DNA of 64,000 nt from Nautilia sp. PV-1 (GCF_004006315.1 NZ_CP026530.1:796501-860500); one strand, 5' to 3'; shown: positions 1 to 8,697, counted from the first letter of the stretch. Numbers and translations: made by a program. Notes: a model not told the origin generated them from the sequence alone.

Positions 1-110
1 CAAAAGAAGAATTTAAAAACTCAGGTTTATATTTTATGGTATTTAAAGATACTGAAGGAGAAAAAAGAGTTATTTATAGAAGAAAAGACGGAAAATTAGG
101 ATTATATTGA
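1..110 (+). CDS. 3' end of an unidentified protein gene (partial)
   Basis: An open frame runs in from the left edge and stops at TGA 108-110, giving the last 35 residues. The tail is hydrophilic and rich in Lys, Arg, Glu and Tyr, with no membrane segment. It lies 38 bases before rpmH. Too little remains to name a family. Codon use matches the neighbours, so I take it as a real gene end rather than chance. Confidence 0.5.
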   Translation, partial: KEEFKNSGLYFMVFKDTEGEKRVIYRRKDGKLGLY

Positions 111-125
111 TTTTTTTGTTAAAAT
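111..125 (+). promoter_or_regulatory. Probable rpmH promoter
   Basis: A run of seven T and a G (111-118) leads into a TAAAAT -10 box at 120-125, about 24 bases before the rpmH start. The T-run plus -10 layout without a -35 is the usual Campylobacterota sigma-70 form. Inferred from sequence only. Confidence 0.45.
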
Positions 126-148
126 TCCGTCAAAAAAAAGGAGAATAA

Positions 149-283
149 ATGAAAAGAACTTATCAACCAAGTAAAATCAGAAGAAAAAGAACTCACGGGT
201 TCAGAGCCAGACTTAAGACTAAAAACGGAAGAAAAGTATTAGCTAGAAGAAGAGCTAAAGGTAGAAAAAGATTAGCGGTTTAA
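149..283 (+). CDS. rpmH: 50S ribosomal protein L34 (bL34)
   Basis: A 44-residue, very basic protein beginning [21 protein letters not shown], the diagnostic bL34 signature, and ending in RRAKGRKRL. Length is exactly that of the family. An AAAGGAG Shine-Dalgarno at 136-142 precedes the ATG with normal spacing. bL34 is a structural protein of the large ribosomal subunit. It heads the classic rpmH-rnpA-yidD-yidC cluster seen in most bacteria, here followed closely by rnpA (20 bases). Confidence 0.97.
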   Translation: MKRTYQPSKIRRKRTHGFRARLKTKNGRKVLARRRAKGRKRLAV

Positions 284-303
284 ATAAAAAAGAAATAAAA
301 GAT

Positions 304-570
304 GTGTTGAAAAAAGGGAAGAGATTTTATAGCGATAATTTTTTATTGTATTATCTTCCCTCCGACACTTTAAAAGTGTCGCCTATAGTTTCTAAAAAAA
401 TTTCCAAAAAAGCGGTAATCAGAAATAAAATAAAAAGAAGAATCAGATACATTGCCTATAATTTGTTAAGCAATGGCGGATTTGCAATAGTTGCCAAAAA
501 AGACATATCGGAATATGATTTTGAAAAACTTTATGAAGAGTTTAAAAAACTTGCCACTAAAATTAATTAG
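304..570 (+). CDS. rnpA: Ribonuclease P protein component
   Basis: An 88-residue basic protein; the RNA-binding signature RNKIKRR sits at residues 40-46. RnpA assists the catalytic RNase P RNA in cutting 5' leaders from pre-tRNAs. At 88 residues it is shorter than the usual 110-120, which is common in this phylum. Start is GTG 304 (TTG 307 is an alternative); the ribosome binding site is weak, suggesting translational coupling or read-in from rpmH. Its 3' end overlaps the yidD start by 38 bases. Confidence 0.93.
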   Translation: MLKKGKRFYSDNFLLYYLPSDTLKVSPIVSKKISKKAVIRNKIKRRIRYIAYNLLSNGGFAIVAKKDISEYDFEKLYEEFKKLATKIN

Positions 571-865
571 TTTTTATCAATTGTTTATCAGTCCCTTGCT
601 GGGCAATAATTGCAGATATTATCCTAGCTGTTCAGAATATGCAAAAATTGAATTAGAAAACGATACTTTTTTAAGGGCTGTTTTTAAATCAACTGTACGC
701 TTTTTAACGTGTAACCAGTTATTTAAAGGCGGTATAGATTTCCCTGTTGTTAAAAGAAAAATAAAAACAACCTTTTTTATTAAAAAGCCTAAATTAAAAT
801 ACTGGCTTGTACCTACTAATAAAAAAGATCAATATATAGTAATAAAGGTCGAATATGGAGAATAA
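533..865 (+). CDS. yidD: Membrane protein insertion efficiency factor YidD
   Basis: A 110-residue protein carrying the YidD signature of Cys-rich CRYYPSCSEYA at residues 27-37, followed by the cytoplasmic helix. The family is a small peripheral inner-membrane protein thought to help YidC insert membrane proteins. The open frame extends back to 491, but ATG 533 gives the family-typical N-terminus; translation starts inside the end of rnpA. It is somewhat longer than the usual 70-85 residues because of a basic C-terminal extension. Its end overlaps yidC by 11 bases, so the two are probably coupled. Confidence 0.9.
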   Translation: MKSLKNLPLKLISFYQLFISPLLGNNCRYYPSCSEYAKIELENDTFLRAVFKSTVRFLTCNQLFKGGIDFPVVKRKIKTTFFIKKPKLKYWLVPTNKKDQYIVIKVEYGE

Positions 866-2393
866 CGGACAATTAAAAAGAATATTAATTGCTACAGTCA
901 TATCTTTTGCGTTTTTTGTTGCATATGATTATTTCGTGTTAACACCGAATCAGAAAGCTGCAGCGCAGATAGAACAGAATAAAACTCAAAAAACTGTCAC
1001 AAACACTAAAACAAACTCAAACGAAACAATTAAAACACAAATTAAAAAACAGCAAAACATAAAAACGGTTGCTACAATAACTTCTAAAAATTTTGAAATC
1101 AAAATAGACGCTTTAGGTAGAATAAGCAGTTTTAAACTTAAACAAAATAAATTTAACACAAAAAACGGTAAACATTTACAGCTTGTTAACTCTAAACTGC
1201 CTAAACCTCTTGAAATCAGATTTGAAAATCAGCAGCTTAACAAACTGGCTTTCACAGTACCTGTAAAAGCCGATAAAAGCAGTATTGTTTTAAATAACAA
1301 ACCTCAGGCATTGACAATTACGCAAAACTTAAAAACATTACAGCTCACAAAAATAATTACATTTTATCCAGACGGGCATTATGATGTAAAAATTAAACTT
1401 TCCAAACCGGCTATATATTATGTTACTCCGGGATACAGACCGAATGTTGCGGTAGACAAACTTACTATTCACGGTCTGGTTGTTAAGAAAAGCGACGGCA
1501 CCCTTACAATTGTAAAGGACGGAGACGCAGAAACTGAAACTATAGATAACGCCGTTGTAACTGCAGAGTTCGACAGATACTATACAACACTTCTGTTTTC
1601 AAAAAAACCTTACAGCGTTGTAATTCAGCCTGATAATGAACAAAATCCTGTTGCCTTTATCAAAGCTGACGACAACAGAGATTTTATAGGTTATATCGGA
1701 CCTAAATTCGTAGATACTTTAAAAGCTATAAATCCTCAGCTTGTAGATGTAGTTCAGTACGGAGTAGGTACATTCTTTGCAAAAAATCTGTTTTTCGTAT
1801 TGGATTTCTTTTATAAAATAGTCGGAAACTGGGGTATTGCAATTATATTACTCGTTATTTTGGTAAGACTTGTTCTGTTCCCTCTAACATATAAGGGAAT
1901 GGTAAGCATGTATAAACTTAAAGAGCTTGCTCCTAAAATGAAAGAAATACAGCAGAAATACAAAAAAGACCCTCAAAAACTTCAGCAGCATATGATGAAG
2001 CTTTATAAAGAACACGGTGCAAATCCTCTTGGAGGATGTTTGCCGCTAGTTCTTCAAATACCTGTATTTTACGGTATTTACAAGCTTTTATTATATGCAA
2101 TTGAATTAAAAGGCGCTTCATTTTTATGGATTCACGATTTAAGCGCTATGGATCCGTATTTTATTTTACCTGTGTTAATGGGTGTGAGTATGTATATTCA
2201 TCAAAGACTTACTCCTACAAATTTCCAAGATCCAATGCAGGAAAAAATATTTAAGTTCTTACCGCTTATTTTTACATTTATGATGGCTACATTCCCTGCA
2301 GGGCTGGTATTATACTGGACAACAAATAACATATTGTCAATAGCTCAGCAGTGGTTAATTAACAGAATTATGGCTTCAAAGGCTAAAAAATGA
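855..2393 (+). CDS. yidC: Membrane protein insertase YidC (Oxa1 family)
   Basis: A 512-residue protein. Residues 8-27 form the N-terminal transmembrane anchor, then a Gln/Lys/Thr-rich linker, the periplasmic beta-sandwich domain (about 70-300), and the conserved Oxa1-like insertase core (about 305-505) with five hydrophobic segments, the cytoplasmic helical hairpin after LTYKGMVSM, and the GGCLPLVLQIPVF motif. YidC inserts inner-membrane proteins alone or with SecYEG. It overlaps yidD by 11 bases and khpB by 4 bases (ATGA), typical of a translationally coupled operon. Confidence 0.97.
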   Translation: MENNGQLKRILIATVISFAFFVAYDYFVLTPNQKAAAQIEQNKTQKTVTNTKTNSNETIKTQIKKQQNIKTVATITSKNFEIKIDALGRISSFKLKQNKFNTKNGKHLQLVNSKLPKPLEIRFENQQLNKLAFTVPVKADKSSIVLNNKPQALTITQNLKTLQLTKIITFYPDGHYDVKIKLSKPAIYYVTPGYRPNVAVDKLTIHGLVVKKSDGTLTIVKDGDAETETIDNAVVTAEFDRYYTTLLFSKKPYSVVIQPDNEQNPVAFIKADDNRDFIGYIGPKFVDTLKAINPQLVDVVQYGVGTFFAKNLFFVLDFFYKIVGNWGIAIILLVILVRLVLFPLTYKGMVSMYKLKELAPKMKEIQQKYKKDPQKLQQHMMKLYKEHGANPLGGCLPLVLQIPVFYGIYKLLLYAIELKGASFLWIHDLSAMDPYFILPVLMGVSMYIHQRLTPTNFQDPMQEKIFKFLPLIFTFMMATFPAGLVLYWTTNNILSIAQQWLINRIMASKAKK

Positions 2394-3040
2394 AAGTAGA
2401 GGCAAAAACTCTTGAAGACGCCTATTACGAAGCTGCTAAAAAACTAAACTGTTCAGTTACAGATTTAGAGGTAAAAATAATCCAGTATCCTAGCCGCGGC
2501 CTTTTCGGCCTTTTTTCAAAGACCGCCATTATAGAAGTTGAAGAAAACATCCAAAGAGATATTGATAATGTTATTCCTGAAATACAGGAACATTTAAAAT
2601 ACCTTTTTTCTAAGTCCTGTTTTAATCTTGACACGTTTGAAGTAAGTAAATACGATGAAGAAACCGTATATATTAAAATCGACGGGGAAGACGCAGCGTT
2701 ACTTATAGGAAAAGAAGGATACAGATACAATGCGCTGAATTTTATGCTTTACAGCTGGATAAATCAAAAATACGGATTTAAAGTTAGACTTGAAATTGCC
2801 GAATTTTTAAAAACCCAGGAAGAAATGTTAAGAAGCTTTTTGGTGCCTTTTATTGAAAGGGTTAAAGAAAGAGGCTATGGCAAAACAAAACCATTTGACG
2901 GAATACTTGCTTTTATCGCACTTGAAATATTAAGAGAAGAATTTCCTGACAGATATGTTGCTATAAAAGAAAGAAACGGTGAAAAATTTGTTGTTATAGG
3001 TGAAAAACATGGAAACGATAGCGGCAATAGCCACGCCTAA
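2390..3040 (+). CDS. khpB: RNA-binding protein KhpB (Jag/EloR)
   Basis: A 216-residue protein with three parts: Jag_N domain (about 1-52, with SRGLFGLF), a KH domain (about 75-145, with the GKEGYRYNALNF loop) and a C-terminal R3H domain (about 146-210). The family binds RNA and in Firmicutes affects cell elongation. It starts at an ATGA overlap with yidC, and its 3' end overlaps mnmE by 32 bases. This yidC-jag-mnmE order is conserved widely, supporting the call. Confidence 0.92.
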   Translation: MKVEAKTLEDAYYEAAKKLNCSVTDLEVKIIQYPSRGLFGLFSKTAIIEVEENIQRDIDNVIPEIQEHLKYLFSKSCFNLDTFEVSKYDEETVYIKIDGEDAALLIGKEGYRYNALNFMLYSWINQKYGFKVRLEIAEFLKTQEEMLRSFLVPFIERVKERGYGKTKPFDGILAFIALEILREEFPDRYVAIKERNGEKFVVIGEKHGNDSGNSHA

Positions 3041-4337
3041 CGGCGTCGGCGCCATTTCAATAGTCAGACTTTCCGGAGACAATGCTCTAGATATTGCAAA
3101 AAAACTTACAAAAAAAAATCTTCAGCCAAGAATCGCAACACTTTCAAAATTGTATGACAATAATAATGACCTTATCGATATAGGGCTTGTTATATATTTT
3201 AAAGCCCCTAATTCTTTTACCGGAGAGGATATAGTAGAGTTTCAATGTCATGGAGGAGTTGTTGTCAGCAGGCTGGTGCTTGAAACGCTGTTTAATTACG
3301 GTGCCAGACCGGCAATGCCGGGCGAATTTACTAAAAGGGCTTTTTTAAACGGTAAAATAGACGCTTCACAGGCTGAGGCGATTGCTAAACTTATAGAAAC
3401 AAGGTCGCGAGAGGGAGCAAAACTTTTATCAAGGCAGCTTGACGGTGACCTTGCTAAATTTGTTAATGAAGTCAGAGAAAAACTTGTAGAAATAATGGCT
3501 TATACAGAAGTCTTTATCGATTATGCCGAAGAAGATCTGCCTGAAACTTTAGGATATGAAATAGAACAGAGACTTGATACCATAAAAAAACTGCTTAACC
3601 ATACGTTAGAAGCCAGCAAACGAAGAGAAGGAATGCTTAGCGGCTACAAGGTTGCTATCATAGGTAAGCCCAATGTTGGTAAAAGCTCTATTTTAAATGC
3701 TCTTTTAAATAAGCAAAGGGCAATTGTAAGCGACATTGCAGGCACGACAAGAGACACGATAGAAGAAGATATCCAAATAGGGTCACATTTAATCAGAATT
3801 ATTGATACGGCCGGAATAAGAGCCGCTAAAGACGAAATAGAAAAGATAGGCGTGCAAAGGAGCAAAGAAGCAATAAAAGAAGCTGATATAGTTCTGGCTG
3901 TATTTGACGCCGGAGAATTTGATTCAGAAGATGAAGAAATTCTAAATTTAATAAAAAACAGCAATAAAGACGTAATTGTAATAATTAATAAAATTGATAA
4001 AGGCATCAGTTTCGATACTGATATATTCGGCTCTCTTCCGAGTGTTAAAATATCTGCAAAAGAAGATATATCTCCTTTAATTGCGAAACTAAAAGAGCTT
4101 CTTGACAATTACAGCGGAGAGGATGAACATATTCTTATTTCGGCAAGACAGATATCAGCTGTAGAAAAGGCCGTTAAATCCATAGAAGAATCTAATGAAT
4201 TTTTAAAAACCGGAGAGCTCGAACTTTTCAGTTATCATATACAGGATGCTATTAAAGCTATAAGCGAAATTACAAAACCTTTCGAATATGACGAGATGCT
4301 TGATAAAATGTTCGGAAGCTTTTGCGTAGGAAAATAA
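3009..4337 (+). CDS. mnmE: tRNA U34 carboxymethylaminomethyl GTPase MnmE
   Basis: A 442-residue protein. The N-terminal tetrahydrofolate-binding domain begins METIAAIATPNGVG; the inserted G domain has a P-loop GKPNVGKSS near residue 219, DTAG and NKID motifs; the C-terminus ends in FCVGK, the conserved catalytic-Cys tail. With MnmG (not in this window) it modifies the wobble uridine of certain tRNAs. I choose ATG 3009 over the upstream GTG 3000 because it gives the family's standard N-terminus. It overlaps khpB. Confidence 0.97.
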   Translation: METIAAIATPNGVGAISIVRLSGDNALDIAKKLTKKNLQPRIATLSKLYDNNNDLIDIGLVIYFKAPNSFTGEDIVEFQCHGGVVVSRLVLETLFNYGARPAMPGEFTKRAFLNGKIDASQAEAIAKLIETRSREGAKLLSRQLDGDLAKFVNEVREKLVEIMAYTEVFIDYAEEDLPETLGYEIEQRLDTIKKLLNHTLEASKRREGMLSGYKVAIIGKPNVGKSSILNALLNKQRAIVSDIAGTTRDTIEEDIQIGSHLIRIIDTAGIRAAKDEIEKIGVQRSKEAIKEADIVLAVFDAGEFDSEDEEILNLIKNSNKDVIVIINKIDKGISFDTDIFGSLPSVKISAKEDISPLIAKLKELLDNYSGEDEHILISARQISAVEKAVKSIEESNEFLKTGELELFSYHIQDAIKAISEITKPFEYDEMLDKMFGSFCVGK

Positions 4338-4351
4338 ACAAAGGAGCGATA

Positions 4352-4744
4352 ATGACAATAATTGAACTTAAAAAAATGATGATGAAAGCAAAAAGAGAAG
4401 ACAAAACAAAAGCAAATGCTTTAATGATGCTTGTTGACAGCGCACAGAAGATAGCTAAAGAAAAAGGCGAAGAAGTTAGCGAAAAACATATTCAGGAAGC
4501 TGCAAAAAAATTGGCGAAAATGGCTAAAGAATCTATAGAAGCCGGAATGGAAGAAGCAAAAAAAGAACTTGAAATTTACGAAAGTTTCCTTCCTAAAATG
4601 CTTGGTGAAGAAGAAACAACTAAAATTATTAAAGAGATAGTAGAAGAAATCGGTGGTAAAAATATGGGTGAAATTATGAAAAGGCTAAAAGCCAGAGGCG
4701 ATATCGATATGGCAATGGCAAGCAGGATAATTAAATCACTTTAA
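4352..4744 (+). CDS. GatB/YqeY domain protein
   Basis: A 130-residue, charged helical protein. The pattern IIELKKMMMKAKREDK at the start and a C-terminal block with MGEIMKRLKARG and DMAMASRIIK matches the YqeY family, which resembles the tRNA-binding tail of GatB. Its function is not established; a role with tRNA or aminoacylation is only suggested. ATG 4352 has a clear AAAGGAG site. The gene ends tail to tail with glutamate dehydrogenase, the two overlapping by 9 bases, so there is no room for a dedicated terminator. Confidence 0.85.
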   Translation: MTIIELKKMMMKAKREDKTKANALMMLVDSAQKIAKEKGEEVSEKHIQEAAKKLAKMAKESIEAGMEEAKKELEIYESFLPKMLGEEETTKIIKEIVEEIGGKNMGEIMKRLKARGDIDMAMASRIIKSL

Positions 4745-7700
4745 CAATTGCAGTATTAAAGAATTTGCTATATGGGATAGAAGTACTAGAGATTTTTTCT
4801 CTTTTTTAATCCCGTTTATTTCTTCTATGATATCTTCATATTCGTCTTTTTTTCTGGAAATGTATGTTTGAAATGATTTTTTCAAAGAAGAAGAGTCGAA
4901 TTTATTTGAGTTTATAACTTCTTTTGCGAATGTAATAACGAAATATTCGATTAATCTTTCTATCTCTTCTTTAAGGTTTTTGTCTATTCTGTTTTTAGGT
5001 TTTGTTGTTTTAATCTCTTTTAAAATTTTATTTATTTTGAATTTTGTGATTATTAATTTAAATAATTCCAGTATGGTTTTGAGTTCGAGGTTGTATTCGT
5101 GTTTTATCATAAACATGGCTGGCAAGAATTTATAAAAATCTTTCCATTTTTCATATAATTCAAGTTCGTTTCCGTTTCCTATTATTGATTTAACTTCGTC
5201 TTTGTAAGTAATGAACAATAATGGTTTTACAGAACTGTTTTCGAGTGTTTTGACCATCCATTTAACCGCAAATTTTATTGTTTTTTCTATATCTATCAGA
5301 GTTTCATACTGTTTTTCTATATTTTTGATTTTCAATGCTTCTGTTCTGATTTTGTCTGCATCAATAAGTTCGTTCATTATCAGATAGCTTTCTATTTTAT
5401 ATTTAAAAGATTTTTCATGAAAATTGCTGATAAAATCAATACCGTGCGCGTTAATAATATTGTTGGCAATCTGTGTGGCGATAATTTCTTTTTTTAAAGG
5501 ATGATGCATTATATCGTTTTCAAATTTTTCTAAAAATTCTTCAGGAAAATATTGTTTTAAAAATTTGTCGTAATAATTTGACTCGAGAAGGTTGGAATTT
5601 ATGATATATTTTTTTACAAATATTTTACTGTAAAGCATAATAATTGCTAATACTGGCCTTATTGCTTTGCCGTTATAATAAACGGTTTCTATTTCGCTGT
5701 TTTTAGGAATGGAATAATTTTTTCTTTTAAAATAGTCTGTGTTTTTTTCCAAAACTTCTAAAACTTTTATAAGTTTTTCTTTATAAACCCTTCTTTCTTC
5801 AAGAGAAAGTACAAGAGCGTGATGAAAGTTATTGAGCAGCACTTTTTCTATTACGTTATTTTCGATATCTTTTAATACTTTTATTTTATCTTTTTCGCTT
5901 ATTTTGCCTTTGTCTACAAGCATATTAAGTATCATTTTTAAGTTAACTTCATAATCGCTAGTATTGACTCCTGCAGAGTTGTCTATAGCGTCAAGGTTTA
6001 TTTTTCCTCCGTTAAGGGCATATTCGTATCTTGCAGGCATGGTAAGTGCAAGATTTGCTCCTTCGCATACCGCATAGGCTTTGATTTCGTTGGCGTTGAT
6101 TCTTATGTTTGCGTTTTGTTTGTCGCTGATATGTATATTCTGTTCATCCGAAGATTTGACGTATGTACCGATTCCTCCGAAATAGAGTAGGTCCACTTTT
6201 AGTTTAAGCAGGGATTTGGCCAGCTCTTCCGCACTCATTTCGTCTTTTTTAGTATTGAGAAGGTTTTTTATTTCAGGAGAAAGTTTAATAGATTTCTGGT
6301 CTCTTTTAAATACTCCTCCGCCTTTGCTTATTTTGCTTTTGTCGTAATCGCTCCAGCTTAAAGAATTTTCAAAAAGTCTTTTTCGTTCTTTATATGCGGT
6401 TTTCGGATCGGGATTAGGATCTATAAATATTTCTTTATGGCTGATTGCCCCTATAAGCAGAAAATTTTTGTTAAGAAGCATACCGTTGCCGAATACATCT
6501 CCTCTCATGGAACCCACACCGACTACGCTTAATCTGTCTTTATATATATCTTGATTTTTTTCTATAAAAAATCTGCCGGTTGTATGTATTGCGCCTTTTG
6601 CCGTTATTCCTAGTTTTTTATGGGAATATCCGGTGCTTCCGCCGCTTGCAAAAGCGTCTTTTAAAAAATAGCCTCTTTTTATTGCTATTTCATTTGCGGT
6701 ATCGCTCATGGAAGCTGTGCCTTTGTCTGCCGCTACGACAAAGTAAAAGTCATTATCGTCGTATTTAACCAGATCGACATCTCCCACATCAATAAGATCG
6801 AGCAGGGCATCGATAAAAAGAGAATAATATTTTTTAAATTCGTTTTTGCTTACACCGTCTTTATATATAACAAAGCCGCCTTTTGCACCTTCGGGAATTA
6901 TAAGGGCGTTTTTGGCTTCCTGGGTTATCATAAGGTCTTTTATCTCTTCTCTGAAATCGTGAGGCCTGTCTGACCATCTCAAGCCGCCCCGGCTTATTTT
7001 GCTCATTCTTAAATGTATTCCGTTGAAATCGTTATGATAAACGTAGCTTTCTATATTAGGCTGCATTCCGAATAAAATATTTTTGAAATTTTGAGTGTTG
7101 ACTTTAAACGATATCGTTTCTTTGTTTAAAAAATAATTCGTTCTTAATGTGTTTTTTACGATGGTAAATAAAACTCTGAATATTTTGTCTTCGTTTAAAT
7201 TTTTTATTTTTTTAATCTCTTTGGATATGGTTTTTTCTAAAGAAAGGTCTTTTGTTGAAAATCTGTCTTTGAAATAATTTATAATATATTTCGTTAATTT
7301 TGAATTATTTAATAATGCAGAAATAATTAGATTTTCATTAAATTCGTAAAAAAGCTGGTTTTGATATTTGATAAGAGCTCTTAAAAGAGATATTTCTCTA
7401 AGGGTAAAACCCTCCCACGCCATATAATACAGTTTGCAAAGGGTGTATATTTCGTTTAAAAGCGCTTTTTGTAATATTTCAAGAAAAATATGCTTATATT
7501 TAAAAAAAGTATCCGTATGCTGTATGTTTGTTTTTATTTTATATACATATATGCCGTCGTTTATAAATGATACGGAATCCAATATGTCAATATTGAAGTT
7601 TTGGAATATATTGCTGATTTTTGTTATCGGGAGTTTTTCTTTGGAATATATGTGAAAAGTTTGAGTCTCTTTTTCAAAGGAGATGTGTATTTTTTCAAAT

Positions 7701-7753
7701 TCCGGTATTTTATAATCTTCATTTGAGATTAACTGTTTGCATAAATCTTTCAT
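4736..7753 (-). CDS. NAD-specific glutamate dehydrogenase, large type
   Basis: A 1005-residue protein. The segment SRGGLRWSDRPHDFREE, the GAKGGFV block, the ASGGSTGYSHKKLGI region and GSMRGDVFGNGMLL are hallmarks of the large bacterial NAD-GDH family (GDH-180 type). It converts glutamate to 2-oxoglutarate and ammonia with NAD. Family members are often about 1600 residues; here much of the N-terminal regulatory region is absent, so this is a shortened form. The ribosome binding site is weak. It lies downstream of the tiny basic ORF and converges on the YqeY gene. Confidence 0.85.
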   Translation of the reverse strand: MKDLCKQLISNEDYKIPEFEKIHISFEKETQTFHIYSKEKLPITKISNIFQNFNIDILDSVSFINDGIYVYKIKTNIQHTDTFFKYKHIFLEILQKALLNEIYTLCKLYYMAWEGFTLREISLLRALIKYQNQLFYEFNENLIISALLNNSKLTKYIINYFKDRFSTKDLSLEKTISKEIKKIKNLNEDKIFRVLFTIVKNTLRTNYFLNKETISFKVNTQNFKNILFGMQPNIESYVYHNDFNGIHLRMSKISRGGLRWSDRPHDFREEIKDLMITQEAKNALIIPEGAKGGFVIYKDGVSKNEFKKYYSLFIDALLDLIDVGDVDLVKYDDNDFYFVVAADKGTASMSDTANEIAIKRGYFLKDAFASGGSTGYSHKKLGITAKGAIHTTGRFFIEKNQDIYKDRLSVVGVGSMRGDVFGNGMLLNKNFLLIGAISHKEIFIDPNPDPKTAYKERKRLFENSLSWSDYDKSKISKGGGVFKRDQKSIKLSPEIKNLLNTKKDEMSAEELAKSLLKLKVDLLYFGGIGTYVKSSDEQNIHISDKQNANIRINANEIKAYAVCEGANLALTMPARYEYALNGGKINLDAIDNSAGVNTSDYEVNLKMILNMLVDKGKISEKDKIKVLKDIENNVIEKVLLNNFHHALVLSLEERRVYKEKLIKVLEVLEKNTDYFKRKNYSIPKNSEIETVYYNGKAIRPVLAIIMLYSKIFVKKYIINSNLLESNYYDKFLKQYFPEEFLEKFENDIMHHPLKKEIIATQIANNIINAHGIDFISNFHEKSFKYKIESYLIMNELIDADKIRTEALKIKNIEKQYETLIDIEKTIKFAVKWMVKTLENSSVKPLLFITYKDEVKSIIGNGNELELYEKWKDFYKFLPAMFMIKHEYNLELKTILELFKLIITKFKINKILKEIKTTKPKNRIDKNLKEEIERLIEYFVITFAKEVINSNKFDSSSLKKSFQTYISRKKDEYEDIIEEINGIKKEKKSLVLLSHIANSLILQLLK

Positions 7754-7767
7754 AATAACTCATTTTT

Positions 7768-7819
7768 AAAAAAGAAAAAGAAGTTATTTAGTATATAAAA
7801 CTCTTCTTCTTTTTCTTTT
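7768..7819 (-). terminator. Purine/pyrimidine hairpin overlapping the end of the 19-codon ORF
   Basis: A perfect 14-bp inverted repeat pairs 7806-7819 with 7770-7783, leaving a 22-nt loop that holds the last codons and the stop. Read on the minus strand, an A/G-only arm inside the coding sequence is followed by a C/T arm ending in a T run. It can act as an intrinsic terminator for the small gene although the stem is A:U-rich. Readthrough would enter the glutamate dehydrogenase gene. Confidence 0.5.
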
Positions 7820-7843
7820 CATTTTAAATTTTCCTCTTGCCAT
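7784..7843 (-). CDS. Candidate 19-residue Arg/Lys-rich small protein
   Basis: Encodes MARGKFKMKRKRRRVLYTK and stops at TAA (plus-strand 7784-7786). Ten of the 19 residues are Lys or Arg. A perfect AGGAGG lies 4 bases before the ATG and a TATAAT box lies about 35 bases upstream, so initiation signals are the best in this region. The composition resembles short ribosomal proteins such as bL34, and a role in binding rRNA is the most natural guess, but I do not recognise a family. It sits 53 bases after the Memo-like gene and 30 before glutamate dehydrogenase. The coding nature is inferred from signals, not homology. Confidence 0.6.
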   Translation of the reverse strand: MARGKFKMKRKRRRVLYTK

Positions 7844-7877
7844 ATAACCTCCTTTTGTGTGGAAGTTAACATTTATA

Positions 7878-7883
7878 ATTATA
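7878..7883 (-). promoter_or_regulatory. -10 box for the 19-codon ORF
   Basis: TATAAT on the minus strand, preceded by a T-rich stretch with TTTTTTGT. A start of transcription near 7871 would give a leader of about 28 bases ending in AAAAGGAGGTTAT. The leader is just long enough for the ribosome binding site, as expected for a dedicated mRNA. Confidence 0.5.
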
Positions 7884-7896
7884 ACAAAAAATTATA

Positions 7897-8697
7897 TTAA
7901 ATAAAAATTGCGCTCATATATCCAACTACCTGTTTTTCATCTCCGCTGACATCTGCACTGGTTCTGTAATCCACCACGAAAGAGGCCAAATTTATTTCAA
8001 CACTTGCTAAAATCATGGCTTCAATTCCGATTTTACCGCATGCTTCACAGTTTTTCAATTTATTGACATCCTGTTCCGCCACGGCTTCTAAGCAGTTGTA
8101 ATCAAGGGCGTTAGCCGTTTTTATATCATAATAATGGCTTAAGTCGGAACTGATAACGACTAAAACGTTGTTTGCAATTAAAAACTTTATTATTTCTTTT
8201 AATTTTTCCGGAGAATAGTTTGAATAAACCATTTCTATTACAGGCACGCTGTTTCCGAAATAATGATAAATAAACGGCATCTGCACTTCTGTAGAATGTT
8301 CTGTATGAACGTGTTCTAAATTCTGTACTCCGAAATTCTCTATAAGCTCTTTTGAAAGCTGAACATTTACAGGCAGAATGCCGCAGGGCGTTTCATACGA
8401 ATCTTCAAGCGTTACGCTTATACCGTCAAATGCAAATTTATGTGATGGGCCTATAACCGCTATTGACGAAGGTTTTGTGTTTTGCGCTATTCTGTATGCA
8501 AAATTGGCGGTAAATCCGCTGTAAACCCATCCGGCATGCGGAACTATTAACGCTTTTGGTTTTAAAGAAAAAATTTCTTTTGCTTTTTCTGCATCGACAT
8601 TTTCATCTAAAATCATATTAAATCTTCTGATATAATCGGTAACGGCTTCGCATGTACCGCCGTACCATTCTTTTACTACCGCTTTTCTCATTTCCAT
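7897..8697 (-). CDS. amrB: AmmeMemoRadiSam system protein B (MEMO1-like)
   Basis: A 266-residue protein. HAGWVYSG at residues 54-61 and the SSDLSHY block match the MEMO family, which is related in fold to extradiol dioxygenases and holds a metal site. The eukaryotic relative is MEMO1; the bacterial function is unknown. Its start overlaps the end of the radical SAM gene by 10 bases, so both are made together. The third usual partner, an AMMECR1-like protein, is not adjacent here. Confidence 0.88.
   Translation of the reverse strand: MEMRKAVVKEWYGGTCEAVTDYIRRFNMILDENVDAEKAKEIFSLKPKALIVPHAGWVYSGFTANFAYRIAQNTKPSSIAVIGPSHKFAFDGISVTLEDSYETPCGILPVNVQLSKELIENFGVQNLEHVHTEHSTEVQMPFIYHYFGNSVPVIEMVYSNYSPEKLKEIIKFLIANNVLVVISSDLSHYYDIKTANALDYNCLEAVAEQDVNKLKNCEACGKIGIEAMILASVEINLASFVVDYRTSADVSGDEKQVVGYMSAIFI

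Noticed and set aside
3644-4108. Minus-strand 154-codon frame inside mnmE
   Set aside because: Shadow frame opposite a well-conserved G domain; Ser/Ile-rich composition typical of antisense reading.
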